Shown in pieces: positions 12,283 to 25,625 of a stretch of 64,000 bases of DNA. The position numbers and the translations under genes are program-made. The DNA lies in NCBI GenBank assembly GCA_900708905.1, contig CAADRB010000032.1, positions 310,001 to 374,000 on the forward strand. The letters run 5' to 3'. Position 1 is the first letter of the stretch; each line of letters starts with the position of its first letter. The DNA comes from Hymenolepis diminuta. Its lineage: Eukaryota; Platyhelminthes; Cestoda; Cyclophyllidea; Hymenolepididae. The notes under the pieces are model-generated. The model was given only the letters and a program-made list of their open reading frames with translations. It was not told the DNA's origin and did not search any database.

Positions 12283-15200
12283 TTAAGGTCTAAGTTTCGC
12301 TGGCTGTTGTTCAAATAAAGCCTTAAGAAATTCTAACTCCACTTGTAGTTTTTGGCTTTTTTCTGCCTTTGTTACAGCTGTAACTGCATCCTCGTAGTAC
12401 TGTTTTGCCTAAAATTAGGAAAATGTAGATTTCAAAAATGTTCGGACCGACTCATTGCACAAGTGAAAACATATGTGTGCACTTAAAATTTAATTTAAAT
12501 AATAGACACAACATCGCCAAATTTTTTGGTTATCAGATGAAATTTTTAGACAAAAATGCTCCTCCACCTAAACCATCACGTTAAATTATAAAGTTATTTA
12601 GCCAACATGTTAGAATATGAAACGGTTGCTAATCTGAAATGCGCGCTCTAGTCTGTAAAAAGATGAAATAAACTTAGATTACATGACACACCCCTGAAAT
12701 ATATAAACCAATCATTAAGCACATAATATTGTGGACAAATTCATGCCAAATAAAATTTGGGAGTTAATTCATAAAGTTTGAACATTAAAGCATCAAAAAT
12801 AAATCTTTTTTCCTTAACAGCAATATACACTATTATTGATACCCCGACATCATTAGCTGCTTCTTTTTAGCCTCTTTTCCGTTTTTTACATCATTGGGCT
12901 TGTTTGTTGTCCTCCTTAGTCGGATACTTACCAAACAGTTCTTTAACTGTCATGACCAACATTAAAATTCAACATGGATATAGCCATTCGACAAAATTTT
13001 CACCATCTCTGAGCCCTAACATTTTAAATAACACAATTAAAACCTTGTTTTTGCATTATTTTCTGGGATTATACAACTCTAAAGAGTAATCCAATTAAAT
13101 TTATTTTTATTTTCTATGAAATCTAACTTACCATAATGCTAGCTTCTGCGAGTAAATTAGCAAAAATGAAAAAATACGAAATTGAGTGAGATGCATTTAC
13201 CTTAATTTGGTCATCAAGAAGCCAGAAGAGCATTGAAAGTGCTAGAAGAAGTCTGGCTTTTGGATCTGGACGTCCAGCAGTTGAGTTATTAAATTCGACT
13301 CTATCCCACGCAGCTCGTTGACCACGATATTTGTTTATTGCGGTCAGCATTTTCTTCGCTTCTGCTGCATCAGTCTGATCTTTAACATGTAAATACAAAA
13401 CAATACGTTAATGAATTCAATAGTTATGAGTGATCAGTAATACTCAATATCCACTGCTCGCGATAAAGAACTGCAGAGAAACACCAGAAAATATTATAAA
13501 CAGTTTTACAGCTTTGCGGTCTCAAAGTCTTTTGATAAGAATTTAGAACATGTTTCTATGACATGAAACTGATTTAATGCATATTAGTGTATTTTAAGTA
13601 TCTGAAGCAAATTTTGCTTTTATTCCCTGATGCCATCAAACTTACTCCAATTATCTTCTTTTATTTCCTTGGTATTTCGTGTAGTATTCATACATCCTTT
13701 TAACTGTAACTCCTGCACATCTTTTTCTAGTTGTGCACCTCAAACCTTTATGCGTCACGGAGGAAAATTTTTCTTAGTTATCAGATCAAGCATCGAGATA
13801 TGTGATCGGTAGACCAGGTTATACCTCTTTTGTCATACTTCACATTATATTTACACAAACAAATCTTATATATGTATGCACTTGTGACTTTCCAAATGCT
13901 TGCCAAATTTGGTCTTCTTAGTGGAATATAGGGAATTAATGTTATTCTGAAAAAAGTTTCTAGAAGCAAAAGTTCAAGTCAAGTCAAGAAAATAAAAGTA
14001 TGCAAATTATTAAATATTTTTTCTCTGGTGATACTAACATATATTTTATTTTCCCCTTTTCTATTATAAATTACGTTTAACTATGAAACTGTTGTATAAA
14101 CTAACGAGTGGCCTTATACATTGAACAGTTTCTCTGAGGCCATTGAATAGCATTTAGTAAAGCTCTAACATCTTTGATTTCGACTTCTCTTCCTCTCTCT
14201 ACTACTGTTTATGTAAATATTTGGGAGCTATTAAGTGGAATTAAATTGAACAGTTTTTTTCTAACAGAAAAGACAAATGAAAATTATTTTGTACTAATTG
14301 GAAATTAATGCATTTTCAACTGAAAAATTATGAATTAATTTAAAATGTTTCTGATGATAATATTTTCTAGTATTTTGAACCTGCTCTGCGAGAGACAATG
14401 AAAGTTAACTCGGTCCAGTACTGGAAGTTGCTAAAATAATCAAACATAATTTGGGCTCTCAGTAAAAGGAAATAGATAAATAATTACTATTAAGCGATTT
14501 AAAACATTATTTTGCAATAAGTAATGGTCTAATCAATATAAGTGGCTATGAAGGCAACTGACGGGATTAACCTCACCCATTGGAATGACTTTTGTTCAGT
14601 TTGGCCACCAAACGTTATGTACGCCTTTCTACTTTTATACACCCAACGCATTGGAAATATTCATCGTCAACTCGTTGTCGTTTCAATTCCTATAATGGAA
14701 CTCCACTTTCTTTTCCTCTGTCTTTATCTAAAATCCCACGTAACTTTATCAATATTTCAATGAAAAGCCAGCCTTTTTAGTTCTAGAAATTATTTTTTAA
14801 TACTTTAGGACCCTTCAGATATACTATTCCCTTTTACACTTATAATAGATGAAACTCTTTTTGAATTGATGTCAGAGTAAACCACTGCTCTAAATACAAA
14901 TGAAAAGCAAGCAATCCTCGCTTTTTTTCTAGTCTTGGATTTCTCTTACCATATCCTATTTATTTGAAAATATTAATTAGATGTCATCGTAATTACTCTA
15001 ACCACAAAGTGTACCGTTATAATTTGTAATAAATTGTTTGTTTGCGTAGAGATAGGAGGTAAACATAGGGTATCTAAAACTACGTGTTCTAAAGGGGATG
15101 GCAGAATTCAGGCTCCTCACCGGGAACTCAGTGATGTTATCTTCTAAGACAAGATAAGCGTTGAAAAACGCTTTCTTAAATGGGCTTAGGATTAACTACT

Positions 15201-18200
15201 TGTCCTAAAACTTCCGGATGGTAATTTGACCTAATAGCTTAAAAGTGCATTTAGGTCGCGGAGACGGATTTGTATCATTCCCGAATAACTTATAGTTTAA
15301 ACATAAAACTAGAATGAATGTTCTATGTTCTTTTCTTATATTTTGGTAAATGAATTGCCACCACAAAAGGTCTGTTCAGACTATTTGTCAATAGAATATT
15401 TTCCTTTTTTGTCTTTATCAATGTGTTTACATTAAGGCAATAAAAATGAAAGCGTTGGATGTGAATATCTAACAGCTGAAGTATAAGAATATTTCCAGTT
15501 CTATTATTTCAATCCCAAAATGCATTTTTTTTGCTACCTTAAAATTTAATCAGCACTATTGTATGTTTACTGGTATTCTAAGAAGGTATTTTATAGAACA
15601 AAATCTACTTGAAATAAAGAAACATCCAAAATAATCATCATCTGTTGTAGTTCGTGTTGAGCTTGATCTTTGACTTCCAATTTAACACACTTAAATAGTT
15701 CACAAAACAGTTCTAAGGTCTAAACGAAATAAGACTTTTCCAATATCTTAAGTTCGCTTTTAATGTTTACTTAATGCTCTCCACTTTATTTCTAATGGGA
15801 CTGTTGTCTGTTGCACGAGTTCAAAAGTCCCCGTATGTTAAAAATATATTTTTTCCATGTCATAATTTATAATGTAGTAGTATAATGCAGTATAATCTAA
15901 CTATTGACCACAAAAATTATCAATCTAGTGTGGCCTAGATGTACAGGTGCATTTGCGTAAATTGGTGATTATTTTCCTCTTACCTGAAGTAAAATTTGCT
16001 CTCTAGTTTATTTAGTACTCTCAACTTTACCTCTTACTGGACTATTTTTTCTGTTACCCGAGGCTTTTACATGATAAAAATTTTAATGTTTACTTTTGTG
16101 GGTTGTAATACGTAATCTGTTGCATCATGCGCTCTTTTTCGGTTCGTTTTGACCGAAAAAAATTTTTTTAATTGAAATGAATGCAGGATGTGTTCGTATA
16201 TTTCTCCAAACCTTTACTCCTAATTGAGGTGATAGTTATACTTGCGACTACACTAGAAATCTTTATATTTCAGTATCGAAACCAAACTACTACCAACTTT
16301 TAAAACAGTTATTAGCTTTTACAGTTACCGTAAAAGAGAACATTCAAATCTGCAATTGAGAGAATCCAAACATTGATAAGTTGAAATTAGAAAATGAGAT
16401 TTCTCGAAGTTCTTAAGAGATTCTATTAATTTCGGCTCATAAAAATATCTGCCGGTTATAAGCTTATTAATACAGGTTTAAGAGGTTAGTACAAGCGTGG
16501 ATTCATAAAAACTATTGATAATTCTACTTAAAACTCCAAAAACCTTTTTAATCACATAAGTAGAAGAATACTTCTTGCTATATAAACTTTTTAGATAAAT
16601 ATAAATGTAGCTGGACTCCCTCATAAATCGTTTAATAAGTATGTGAATCCATAAGTATCAACGCTAACTGTAAAGATGTCAATCAACAGACTTCAGTTCT
16701 GATTAGAAGAAATCTTGAACCTGGAGAGCTGAGCAGCAGCAGTCGTTGCTTACATGGAGTCACTACCGATTAGAAGAGTGTCCGATAAATACACAAATGC
16801 TTTTGCTCCTTTGTATGTTTAGAGGTTCACATCTGCAGGTGGCTGGATCTAACTTTTTGATGTATTTAAAAAGGATAGCAGTAAATTCATTTTGTGTTCA
16901 TATACTCACCGAGTTGCTTTTCTTCAACAGGTTTCAGCTCATCAAATTCTGGCCCACATTCTGCAGGTACACTGGGTATTCGATATTTAGTTGTTATGAT
17001 TGAAAACAGATGATTAGCCCAGATATGCACCACTCTCGCATAGAGATCATCGGCAACTTGATCTTCGTTTACAGGTTTGGGCAACACTGAAGGTTTCTTG
17101 TAAACTTGTGAAAGAAACAGGGATGAGCTTGAAGACAAGGAGATATCTTCACACGAGTCATGTTTTATTGGCAAGGCTGGCGGCATTGGTCGACAACACT
17201 CAAAACCGGGTATTTGTTGAGTTGCCGAGGGATTTATCATACCTCTTGGGCAAGCATCGTCCGTGTTGTCTTCACCTACCTGTTCTTTCCTGGACTGGAA
17301 GAGCTTATAATACACTTCAGCCATTTGAAAATAGCCCCCAGCAGTTCGGATGTGGCTCGGTCCAAAAGCACAGGAAGAGTAGTAAATCTACAATCACGTA
17401 ATGTAAAATTCAGCCAGATTACTATTTTTCGAAAATAATCTTTTTTTATTATGCATTAAACATAAAACTTCCAGATATATTATTATTTAGAAATAAAAAA
17501 ACAGAAATTTAATGAATATTTAATTTACTAACACAACCTTATCATTTTTCTGACAGGAAAAGTACTACCTCGGTCTGATTTATTTGGTTGAGAATGTTGC
17601 TTTTCCCATCAGCTAATAAAGTAAATGTCATATATTTATTTCCCAATTCTATTTTCTACGAAAATTTAATCAACCTAATAAATCATATATACGGAGGTAA
17701 ACTTTCAATTTTTAAAATTATGACTAAATATTTCATGATTCACTTTTCTATGGCATCTTTGTTTTAACCAAGGTTGGGTAAACAGTCACCCGATTTGGAA
17801 ACAGCTAAACTGGCTTGGATTAATGACCTCGTCTCCATACTGTTGCATCCACCTAGACCAACTAATTGTCTTCGTCACCTCTACTAATTTATACTTGTTA
17901 TTTGTACCTCTTTACATGATTTTAATAAAACAGAATCCCTCCAATCAATTTCCTTATTTCCTCGTCTTCTACCCGTCAATCAAGTTCTATTCAACCTCAT
18001 CTTTCGTTGTCTTACTCTAATTTAAACTTAACCAGTACAAGCATTCGATTTTGTCCACTTTAATTTTAAGCAAATTGTGTTTCAGATAAAGAACATTACG
18101 AAAGAAAATCAATCAAATTGAAATACATCTATGGAGATCGGATAAAGATAATCTAGTTGAACAACTCATTAAGATAAATTGTTCTCCTTTTTTTCTAGTA

Positions 18201-21200
18201 CAAACCTAAGTATTAGTTATTCTTTCAGAGAAAAAACGGACTTTGAATCACTTCTGATTGAACAGATTCCAATGTTATTAATTCGTCAATTCACCAAGTA
18301 CTTACCTACACACTTCTGAATCTAATCTTGAATTACTTCCTCTTTTTGTGGCCAATTCGACATTTAATTCAGGAAGAAATTATATACACGTTAAAAGATC
18401 GATTTCTTGAAACACATTCGATTGAATTGGTTTATTTTGACCAAAAAGGTAAAGTAGAATTGGAATTTCTCATCCGAGCTCCAGGTTACTTTTTTCGTCA
18501 AAAACTTCCATTGGAAACACTTTAACTTCAAAGTATTTAGAAACCGAAACTTTTATATTTTTCTTCCAACTCTCAAGGTTATTCATTCAGTTTAAATTAT
18601 ACTTAGTGACTTGGGGCAGTGCAAAAGTAATATCTGATATTGATAGAAGAGCATTTCCGCTCCTTACAGTAGAAGTGAAAAGCGTCACCTACAGCTATAT
18701 ATTATCATTGCAGCGCTTCAAGCAGAAGCAAGAGAAAAAATTAAATGCGATAAGGTCTGTTGCCACTCTTTACGAGCCCTAAATGAATGATACAATAATG
18801 GCCTACCCTTGAGTGGGAAGGGGGAGAACACTGGATTGAATTTGTGAATGAAAGTTAAAGAAATATCATTTTTGAGTAAGCTCACTTGGTATGTAAATAG
18901 TAAATGGCAACTAATAAAAATGTTGTTTCATATAGTGATTTACGTTAATCAAGTTTGAAAGGTTATAACAAAACTGCTTTGAGATGTTTGCAACTATTAT
19001 TTGCTTAATTATAGAAAAGCCCAGAAATTCGCTTACAACTTTCGAAATACATGCTTTGAAATTTCATTTTTTTCCGCATTCTAGTCAAGAAGAAAGTGAC
19101 ATTTTGATTTTTTCGTCATTTGTTTTCCTTCAAGAAACTTTCCATTTAAAATATCAAAAGACACTTTTCCTCCTATGTTTTTATAACTTGAAATACCAAT
19201 TTTATTTCTCATATTTTATCTGACATTCGTTTATTACATGTCTAAATTTAAGTTATATCTTCAAATTTAAAAATTATAATTATATTTGCTTATATTGATA
19301 TATAAGCTCAGTAGACAACTCCTCAAGTTATACATCCTCATTCCGATAATTAATCGGCACGACAGGTGAAATATAGCCAAAGAAGCAGATTTTGAGCAAA
19401 AAGTCCGGTGTAGATTGCATTGCACAGTGTAGTTTCCGAATAAATGTTAGAATTTGAATCTGGAAGTCCACATAATAGATCACTAGTTTCAGTTAGTAAG
19501 GATAACCAGCGTCAAAAGAGATCGTAAAACATTCATGGGAATTTCGGGTCAGGCAAGCATGCATATTTTTACTGAGTGTAAGGGCTAACAACAGTTTAAG
19601 AGCAGAATACCAACGGTTGATTTGTCCAAAATATGTTAAACAAACCACGATGGAGGGTTCAACAGAGTAAGAGAGAGATAAGGAGCAGAAAAGATGGGAG
19701 GAAACCGTAGGAGCCGGTAACTGGCGTGCGTTTATGATGTCGTGTGTATGTATAAAAGGCTTAAAATAATCTTGAAGGATAATTCTCTATGCATTTCCAG
19801 AATTATTTTTTATTCGCATTCTCTATGACAATATTTCGGATTTTCGTCCACGAAGTTGAAGTGACGTCTTTTATGTCCCTATGACGCATAATCCCTATCT
19901 GCCATATCCAAACGTGTCCATCGACTTTCCCCTTTCTCTAACGATCTCCTTTCACCTAAAAAGTACATTTGCGCTCATGTTCTCGCGCGTCCTTATCCAA
20001 ATGACCTAATATAAGGTTATCTTTGTTTCCCACACAATAACAACACACCTATCAGTGACTGGCTTCTACGCTTCTTGCTCATCTACTCTCTTCCTCAGCA
20101 CGCTCCCCTCACTATTCCTCTCTCTCTCTTACTCGCTCCAATCCTCGTTATGGCTTCCTTAAATACATTTTTGGTCTAATCAACTCTTGGCGTTATGCTC
20201 CACGATTGTTGTTAGCTCTTACTCAAACAGTTACGAATTGGTGACTGTTATTGCCGCTATAATTTTTTCAGCAGTAAGCCGTTCGTTATTGTCTCAATTC
20301 CAACAATCTAACGTAGGAGGAATAGTATGAACAGGTGGAATTGGTCCGTACATCGCTGTGGAGGAAACTGAACCCTAGCAAAGGCTCATTCAAGGGCCAC
20401 TTAATTAGCTAATTCCGATAGTTAGAATAAATCACTCAAGAGCGCACAATGGTTATCCATAGGGAACTTGAGATTACAGCAGGATCAAGAACCTCAAGCG
20501 CCACTGTGAGGTCGAGATAATTATGTCTCATCGATTAGTGATGACATAGAAAAATTTCAAGTCCATGTTTTCAGAATTTCTCTATGTACTCCCTCATGAA
20601 AGAAGACACATTCCCTCTTTGCGAACTTTCACGTCATACGTATTTGGATGTTTCCTCAAGATGAAACGTTTTGGAACTTTTTTTGCACTGCCATGGGGAA
20701 TAGACAATCACAGGCCCAAGAAGAGTACAGTTCAATCAAAAACTCTGTCAAGACGATCTTATAAAGCTTTCTAAGTCTAAAAGATCGTCTAACTTGGCGA
20801 TTATACTTTCAAGGAATACAGCTTGGTGCAGTTCAACACTAATTCTAATATCAGATTTGATTTAATAAAAATGCTTATTATACTAATCAGAATTACGAAG
20901 AATGAACTATTTTACCACCCAATAATGAAGTGGTCTTCACTATGTATGTTGTAGTTTCTCGAAACTTGATTGTCATCTATATAATCCAGAAAATTCAGGG
21001 CTAAATTTGGCAAATCAAAATCGAAACCCCAGAAAACCGGCTTTAAGGAAACCAAACACAACATTCTACTGTGCTACTGGCTATTAATTAGTAATATGGT
21101 AAACATACATCCTGAGCAAGGCATTCCAAGGCTGTTTGACATTCACCTTTAGCAGCAAAAAGCAGTCCCAGTTTCCTCTGAACTGCTGAGCGCACGGAAT

Positions 21201-22141
21201 CTGAGCATTCATGTTCTGTCTTGAACATAGTCCATTGAGCCTGAGCAAGATATGACTCGGCTTCTTCTAACTGCTTAAGACCTGAAAATGCATGGTTATA
21301 ATTAATGCAATGAGTTCCGTCAAATCTCTTCGAAATTGAAGTAAATTAAATTTCTAGTTACTTATAATAAGTAGCATGATTTAAAATGTTTACTAACCAA
21401 TGTACGCCTCAGCTATAAGTAAATAAGGAATAACCAACTGAGCGCTTGAATTGCCATAAAGTTCGGAAGAAAACTTAAGACACTGCAGAGCAGCAGAAAG
21501 GGCAGTTTCATAATTCCCATTGAAAAGGAGTCTCATCGCCGATGTTCTCGCAAGCTCAACCATTTTCATCTAAATGTGTAAATTAAAATTTATCATTCAA
21601 TCATTCTAATATGATTTACTCTAGCGCTCTGAATTTCCTCCAATTTCATTCTGCGTTCTTCTTCAGGACAAGCCACAGATACCGGTTGACGTATCCATTG
21701 TAATGTTGAACATATTTGGTCGTGGATACCAACCCAATCAATTTTCTGGTGATTTATAGTACTAAAACATAAAATCAAATATAAACAAAAATAAGTTATT
21801 GATTTTTTTATTTATATTTACGACAAAGAGTACAGATTTAGTCTATATCATTAAACATATAAGCGGATTTATGTAAACAGTAGATGATAAATTAGTAAAA
21901 GGACGCAAAATTACCAATAATAAGTGACTTTGCAAATCGAACACTGCAAATGGGCTGGCTGTGAACACAGTTCGCATTTTATTTCAGATTCATACGGATT
22001 ATATAATGGTGAAAATGCTTTTGGCGGTGGAGGTATTTGAGATCTCTTTTCTGTCAGCGTGACGCATTTTCCAATGTTCTTCTCTTGACAATTGTTCGAG
22101 TTACTATCTCGATTTAATATAAAACATCCTTCACACTCCAT
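12283..22141 (-). CDS. ZMYND12: ZMYND12 orthologue (MYND zinc finger and TPR-type protein), seven exons
   Basis: Spliced model, minus strand: 22141-21915, 21761-21620, 21569-21398, 21281-21109, 17387-16910, 13379-13201, 12408-12283. All introns are GT-AG; phases match throughout; total 1497 bases, 498 residues. Residues 56-93 form a MYND finger with ligands C56, C59, C67, C70, C76, H80, H89, C93; His at the sixth position is also what I recall for vertebrate ZMYND12. The rest follows the vertebrate protein block by block: an EEER segment (end of exon 2), helical repeats (exons 3-4), the CAFGPSHIRTAGGYF region (exon 5), a DLYARVVHIW helix and a short C-terminal helix (exon 7). In animals ZMYND12 is an axonemal protein of motile cilia and sperm flagella that works with TTC29. 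The protein is longer than the roughly 365-residue vertebrate form because of about 40 extra N-terminal residues and an insertion at about 272-347. The start is the first ATG of exon 1; an untranslated upstream exon cannot be excluded. Confidence 0.93.
13380..16909 (-). other. ZMYND12 intron 5 (3.5 kb)
   Basis: Bounded by donor GTGAGT (minus strand, ending exon 5 at 16910) and an acceptor ending AAAG before exon 6 at 13379. It interrupts a Gly/Asp junction in phase 1 on both sides. It contains a SINE-like fragment near 15.06-15.19 kb and otherwise nothing I recognise; open frames inside it look accidental. Confidence 0.85.
15055..15190 (+). repeat. SINE-like repeat fragment, copy 2
   Basis: Resembles 27555-27690: both have a TAAAGGGG word followed by an ATTC(G/A)GGCTC(T/C)TCACC block, then a GAT(G)TTAT / GATGGCAC block, then a pyrimidine-rich tail region. 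The similarity continues for roughly 100 bases with mismatches. This copy sits inside ZMYND12 intron 5, antisense to the gene, and lacks a clear internal promoter, so it looks 5'-decayed. Confidence 0.55.
19555..19750 (+). repeat. Dispersed repeat family R, partial copy (plus orientation)
   Basis: Shares ordered blocks with the reverse complement of 19790-20235 and with 59600-59990: a GGCTAACAACA block, a TCCAAAATATG block, a purine-rich GTAAGAGAGAGATAAGGAG block, then AAGATGGGAGG. It covers only the first half of the family. It lies about 40 bases from, and inverted to, the next copy. No coding capacity is visible. Confidence 0.6.
19790..20235 (-). repeat. Dispersed repeat family R, long copy (minus orientation)
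   Basis: Read on the minus strand it aligns along its length with 59600-59990 on the plus strand. Shared blocks in order: an AGCTAACAACA-like start, an ACCAAAAATG block, a GA-rich tract, ACAAAGA, a TCA(T/C)TTGGA(T/C)AAGG(A/G)CGCG block, TGTACTTTT, ATGGCAG(A/G)TAGG, GTCATAGG, and AAAGAATG/AGAGAATG at the end. It is slightly more GC-rich than its surroundings. Non-coding; possibly a SINE, MITE or LTR fragment, class not determined. Confidence 0.65.
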
Positions 22142-25100
22142 TATCTTTCAGCACCATAAGAAGAGCAATTTTGTAATAACACGCTTTATATTACCATGAA
22201 TATGAATATAAACAATCTAGAATGACTACATTTCTTCTAAGAAGCGTTTGGGAATTGTTGCTTTTTAAAAAATTAAATAAAAATTTATTACCTATATGCT
22301 TGATTTACTATGTTGATAGTGTATTTATTAACAATACCATTACTATGAGATCCACATGTCTAATAACCATTTGTTTGGCTAAAACTTACTTTCCGATAAA
22401 TTTTACCAGAATATTGATATTCAATACTTAAATCCTGAGTAATTTTTTCTTATCGAATTCACTATTTACTTATTTTAACATATTAATTTTATTAGTGTTA
22501 TTAAAGAGGATTACTCTTAAAACGTAATTTAAAACAAATAAATAATATAGTTATTATCGACCTAATTTGCGTTACACTCATGTTTATTATATATGAATTA
22601 TCTTCTATAATGCTGTATAATTTCTTCCATTTTAGAATCACATCACAGTGATAACAAAGATCAACTGAAATCATCTGCAATTTTTAATAAGAATGATAAA
22701 ACTTTAACATTTGTTTCCATCTTGTATTATGGAGTAACTACGATTAGAACGAATTTCAATCTCTAAACGTCATATGTATATTGTCNNNNNNNNNNNNNNN
22801 NNNNNNNNNNNNNNNNNNNNNNNNNNNNNNNNNNNNNNNNNNNNNNNNNNNNNATCCTTTAATCCTTTCTACCTGATCGCTATATGCATTTAATTATCAC
22901 AATTACTAGGCAGTATCTGGATCAAATTCTCTTAATACGGCTTACATTTGAAAATTCTCCAACTGTGTGAAAATATAACAAAATTAGGTTCATGTAGTTA
23001 ATATTTTAGAGTTACGGAATTATAAATATGTACATACGTCGTAAAAAATAAATGCCTCTTACTTCTAATTAATCTAAGTTCATTTGATTTAAATTCTAAA
23101 TCATATAGCAAAACACTGCTTATCTATGCCTATTATATTCATAATATTGCTTATTCATATTTATTGGTCGCTATAACCAGCAGATATCTATTAACATCTT
23201 GCGTTTTGAAACGACTGACTGGCGATAAGATCTCCACTACAGCGTCCACAGGCGGTCCCGCCGTGTGTTTGCATGTTTGTACACGGATACCTAAACAGAT
23301 ATCTATCATCACGCCGAGACTCTGATGACGAGACATGATTGACGTCTAACGAAGAAATGTTTTGTATATAAACCTAATTTAATAATTAATAATTGGAGTG
23401 GCTTGCCTGTCGCCTCCGAACTGATCTGACGATATGAGTGACTTGATCGATGTGGCTCCGCTTGACTCATCTTTATTACATCGGTGATGGAAACAAAAGC
23501 AGATATTCATATAACAAAATTATTTTTGTTTGGTTGAGGTAAGTGGAGTAGATCATCAGACATATTTGTTAAATATCCACCCAATATAATTTTATAAATA
23601 CTATCTGCTAAAGATACTGGATGTCAGTTAAGGTTTAATGAAGCTAAACAGCAAGAAATCGGCGTGCATCAACAAGTACGCAGAGTAACACTTCACAAAA
23701 ATTAGTCATGACTGACGTCTTAATACAACATTTGTAGATAAACTTAGTGTATTTGTGTGGCTTTCGCGGATCCATCTTAAGTGTTCTAGTGACATAAGAC
23801 TCAGCATATTCCTTCACTGTGGCTCCAGTCCATGCCGCAATGTAACACTATTAAACATTTCACGTTAAATATTATATATTGTGAGTGACAATTTTAAATA
23901 TCGTTTCATCAATAGAATATTGCGAAAGTTTTGAGTTTGGGATTTCTTTCCATGCATCTCGAATGGAGATGGAAGTGGGGCTTACTATTAGACTTTAAAT
24001 TTTCTGCCACATTCCGCGTGTGATCAAGGTGATATCTGAGGCCCTATCCAGCTGTATGTTAATTTCATCACATTCACGTATTTGTGTGTGTCGATTTCAT
24101 TGATCTTAACTGTTACAGTGAACGTGTTCCCTCGTCTTTGAGATATGCGAACACTTTGCAGAATTTCCCGTTGACAGACAATTTTCTTCTCTCATGTTTA
24201 GAAGAATTTTCAGAATTTTTGTCAAACTTTCTGTTTCAGATGCTGTCCCCCCCGTATAAAATACCAGAGTCCTTTGAAGATTGAAAACTGCATTTCAAAT
24301 CATTATTGGAAATATTCTCGAATCAGTCTTTTCAAATTCACTACCTGAACCACTTGAGAAAGTTTCCCAGTTTTCCTCTGGTCTCCTGGAGATAATTTGA
24401 CATCTGAATCTTGCGCTAAAGAGTGATGTCTCTTTTTCTAATTAGTTTGGCAACAATTCAACAGTTTCATCAAATTTTAGTTGATTGGTTTTTTGGGCAT
24501 GATTGAAGTGGTAAACCTCCCAAACTCGATTGCACTCAATTTTCGAAAATGGATTTTTCAACGGGAAATTGTACTTCTCTGTTCCGAATATGCTCTCATT
24601 TCTGGAATCCCTTTACAAAGATGCAACTCTTTTCCGTATCATTGTGAGAGAAATTTTCCACCATTGATGAGCCTGAAATGATCCTCGACTCGATAGAATA
24701 GATAATTTCCCCGTCAGTGTATATATTAAATTGGCTTGAGTATTTTGAAAATGGTCTTGTTATTGGAGGAGAGATTGGAGTTATTTGAATGTGATAGCCA
24801 ACACTGGATTGCTTAGAGAGTCTTTTGTTTTCTTTGTGGCCATTTTCGTTGTTTGTTATTGTCAGTTCATATATGATTGCGTCGAAAATTCTGTAACTGC
24901 TCTTCTATACTGTAGTACCACTAGTAGATCCATTTCTACTATTGCTATGATATATCTCCCCACTACATATCACTAGGCTACAGTGCACTCCGATTAAGAG
25001 AGAGAGGAAGGCAAGACAGATATGTAGTAACTCCAAAGTCGCTTTATTCACCTTTTAACAAGATTATTTATAGGTAGTTATTAGTGAAGGTTCCGATAAA

Positions 25101-25625
25101 GGGGGAAATTTGTGTGGACTAACTGTTCTTTTACTGTGGCCAGCATGTCTCCATACTCGAGGGACAGAGACCACTCCCCGTGTATTATTCATTTTACGAT
25201 AGTACATAAACTCCGCGTTGGTGACTTCTTACCAGAAACAAACTTCAGTTCCTTGCTTGTTTTGCTCCTGACTCCACTGAGTACCGTATAACTGATAATT
25301 CCTTATCGGAATTCAGCTGAAGTTCTCCACAGTTTCAGAGAAAATTGAGAAAGAAAGGTATTTTTCGATTATTCGAAGAGTTTTCCGTTAAATTTGATAT
25401 CCTTACCGAAATCTAAAAATTCTACTAAAAAGTAATTCTCTCTCTTTTACAATTGATAGTATTGAAACGCGTGGTCATACTCTTGGTTATGGGGGTATTG
25501 TTACAGTTGCTCAGACTCCAGTGAGAAAAAGAGAGAGAAGAACCTAGACCAGAAAAACTAGTTTAGTAATCATACCAAACCAGATCCTTTATAGACATGA
25601 TTAATGATCTGTTTATATACAAAAA
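22142..25625. other. Non-coding stretch between ZMYND12 and the zinc-finger gene
   Basis: Upstream region of ZMYND12 (minus strand) and then intergenic DNA. The first 650 bases are very AT-rich, and a 68-N gap follows at 22786-22853. From about 23.15 kb the composition becomes more mixed. A TGACGTC palindrome-type CRE at about 23339 and a TATATAA word at about 23366 lie 25 bases apart, a promoter-like arrangement with no recognised gene after it. I see no supportable exon. Confidence 0.5.
22786..22853. other. Assembly gap (68 N)
   Basis: Unknown bases in AT-rich DNA about 650 bases upstream of the ZMYND12 start codon. Sixty-eight is not a standard placeholder size, so it may be a size-estimated gap. 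Confidence 0.98.

Larger units (their letters stand above)
17388..21108 (-). other. ZMYND12 intron 4 (3.7 kb)
   Basis: Donor GTATGT after the GAT codon ending exon 4; acceptor TGTAG before exon 5 at 17387; phase 0 on both sides, with the junction falling in the D|IYYSSC block. It harbours two inverted copies of a dispersed repeat at 19.56-20.24 kb. The open frame at 20565-20774 shows nothing recognisable. Confidence 0.85.

Noticed and set aside
23305..23360. Hammerhead-ribozyme-like string (CTGATGA, a pairable CGAGAC/GTCTAACG stem, then GAAGAAA)
   Set aside because: The stem needs a two-base bulge, the GAAA box is displaced, and no matching stems I and III with a cleavage triplet could be found.
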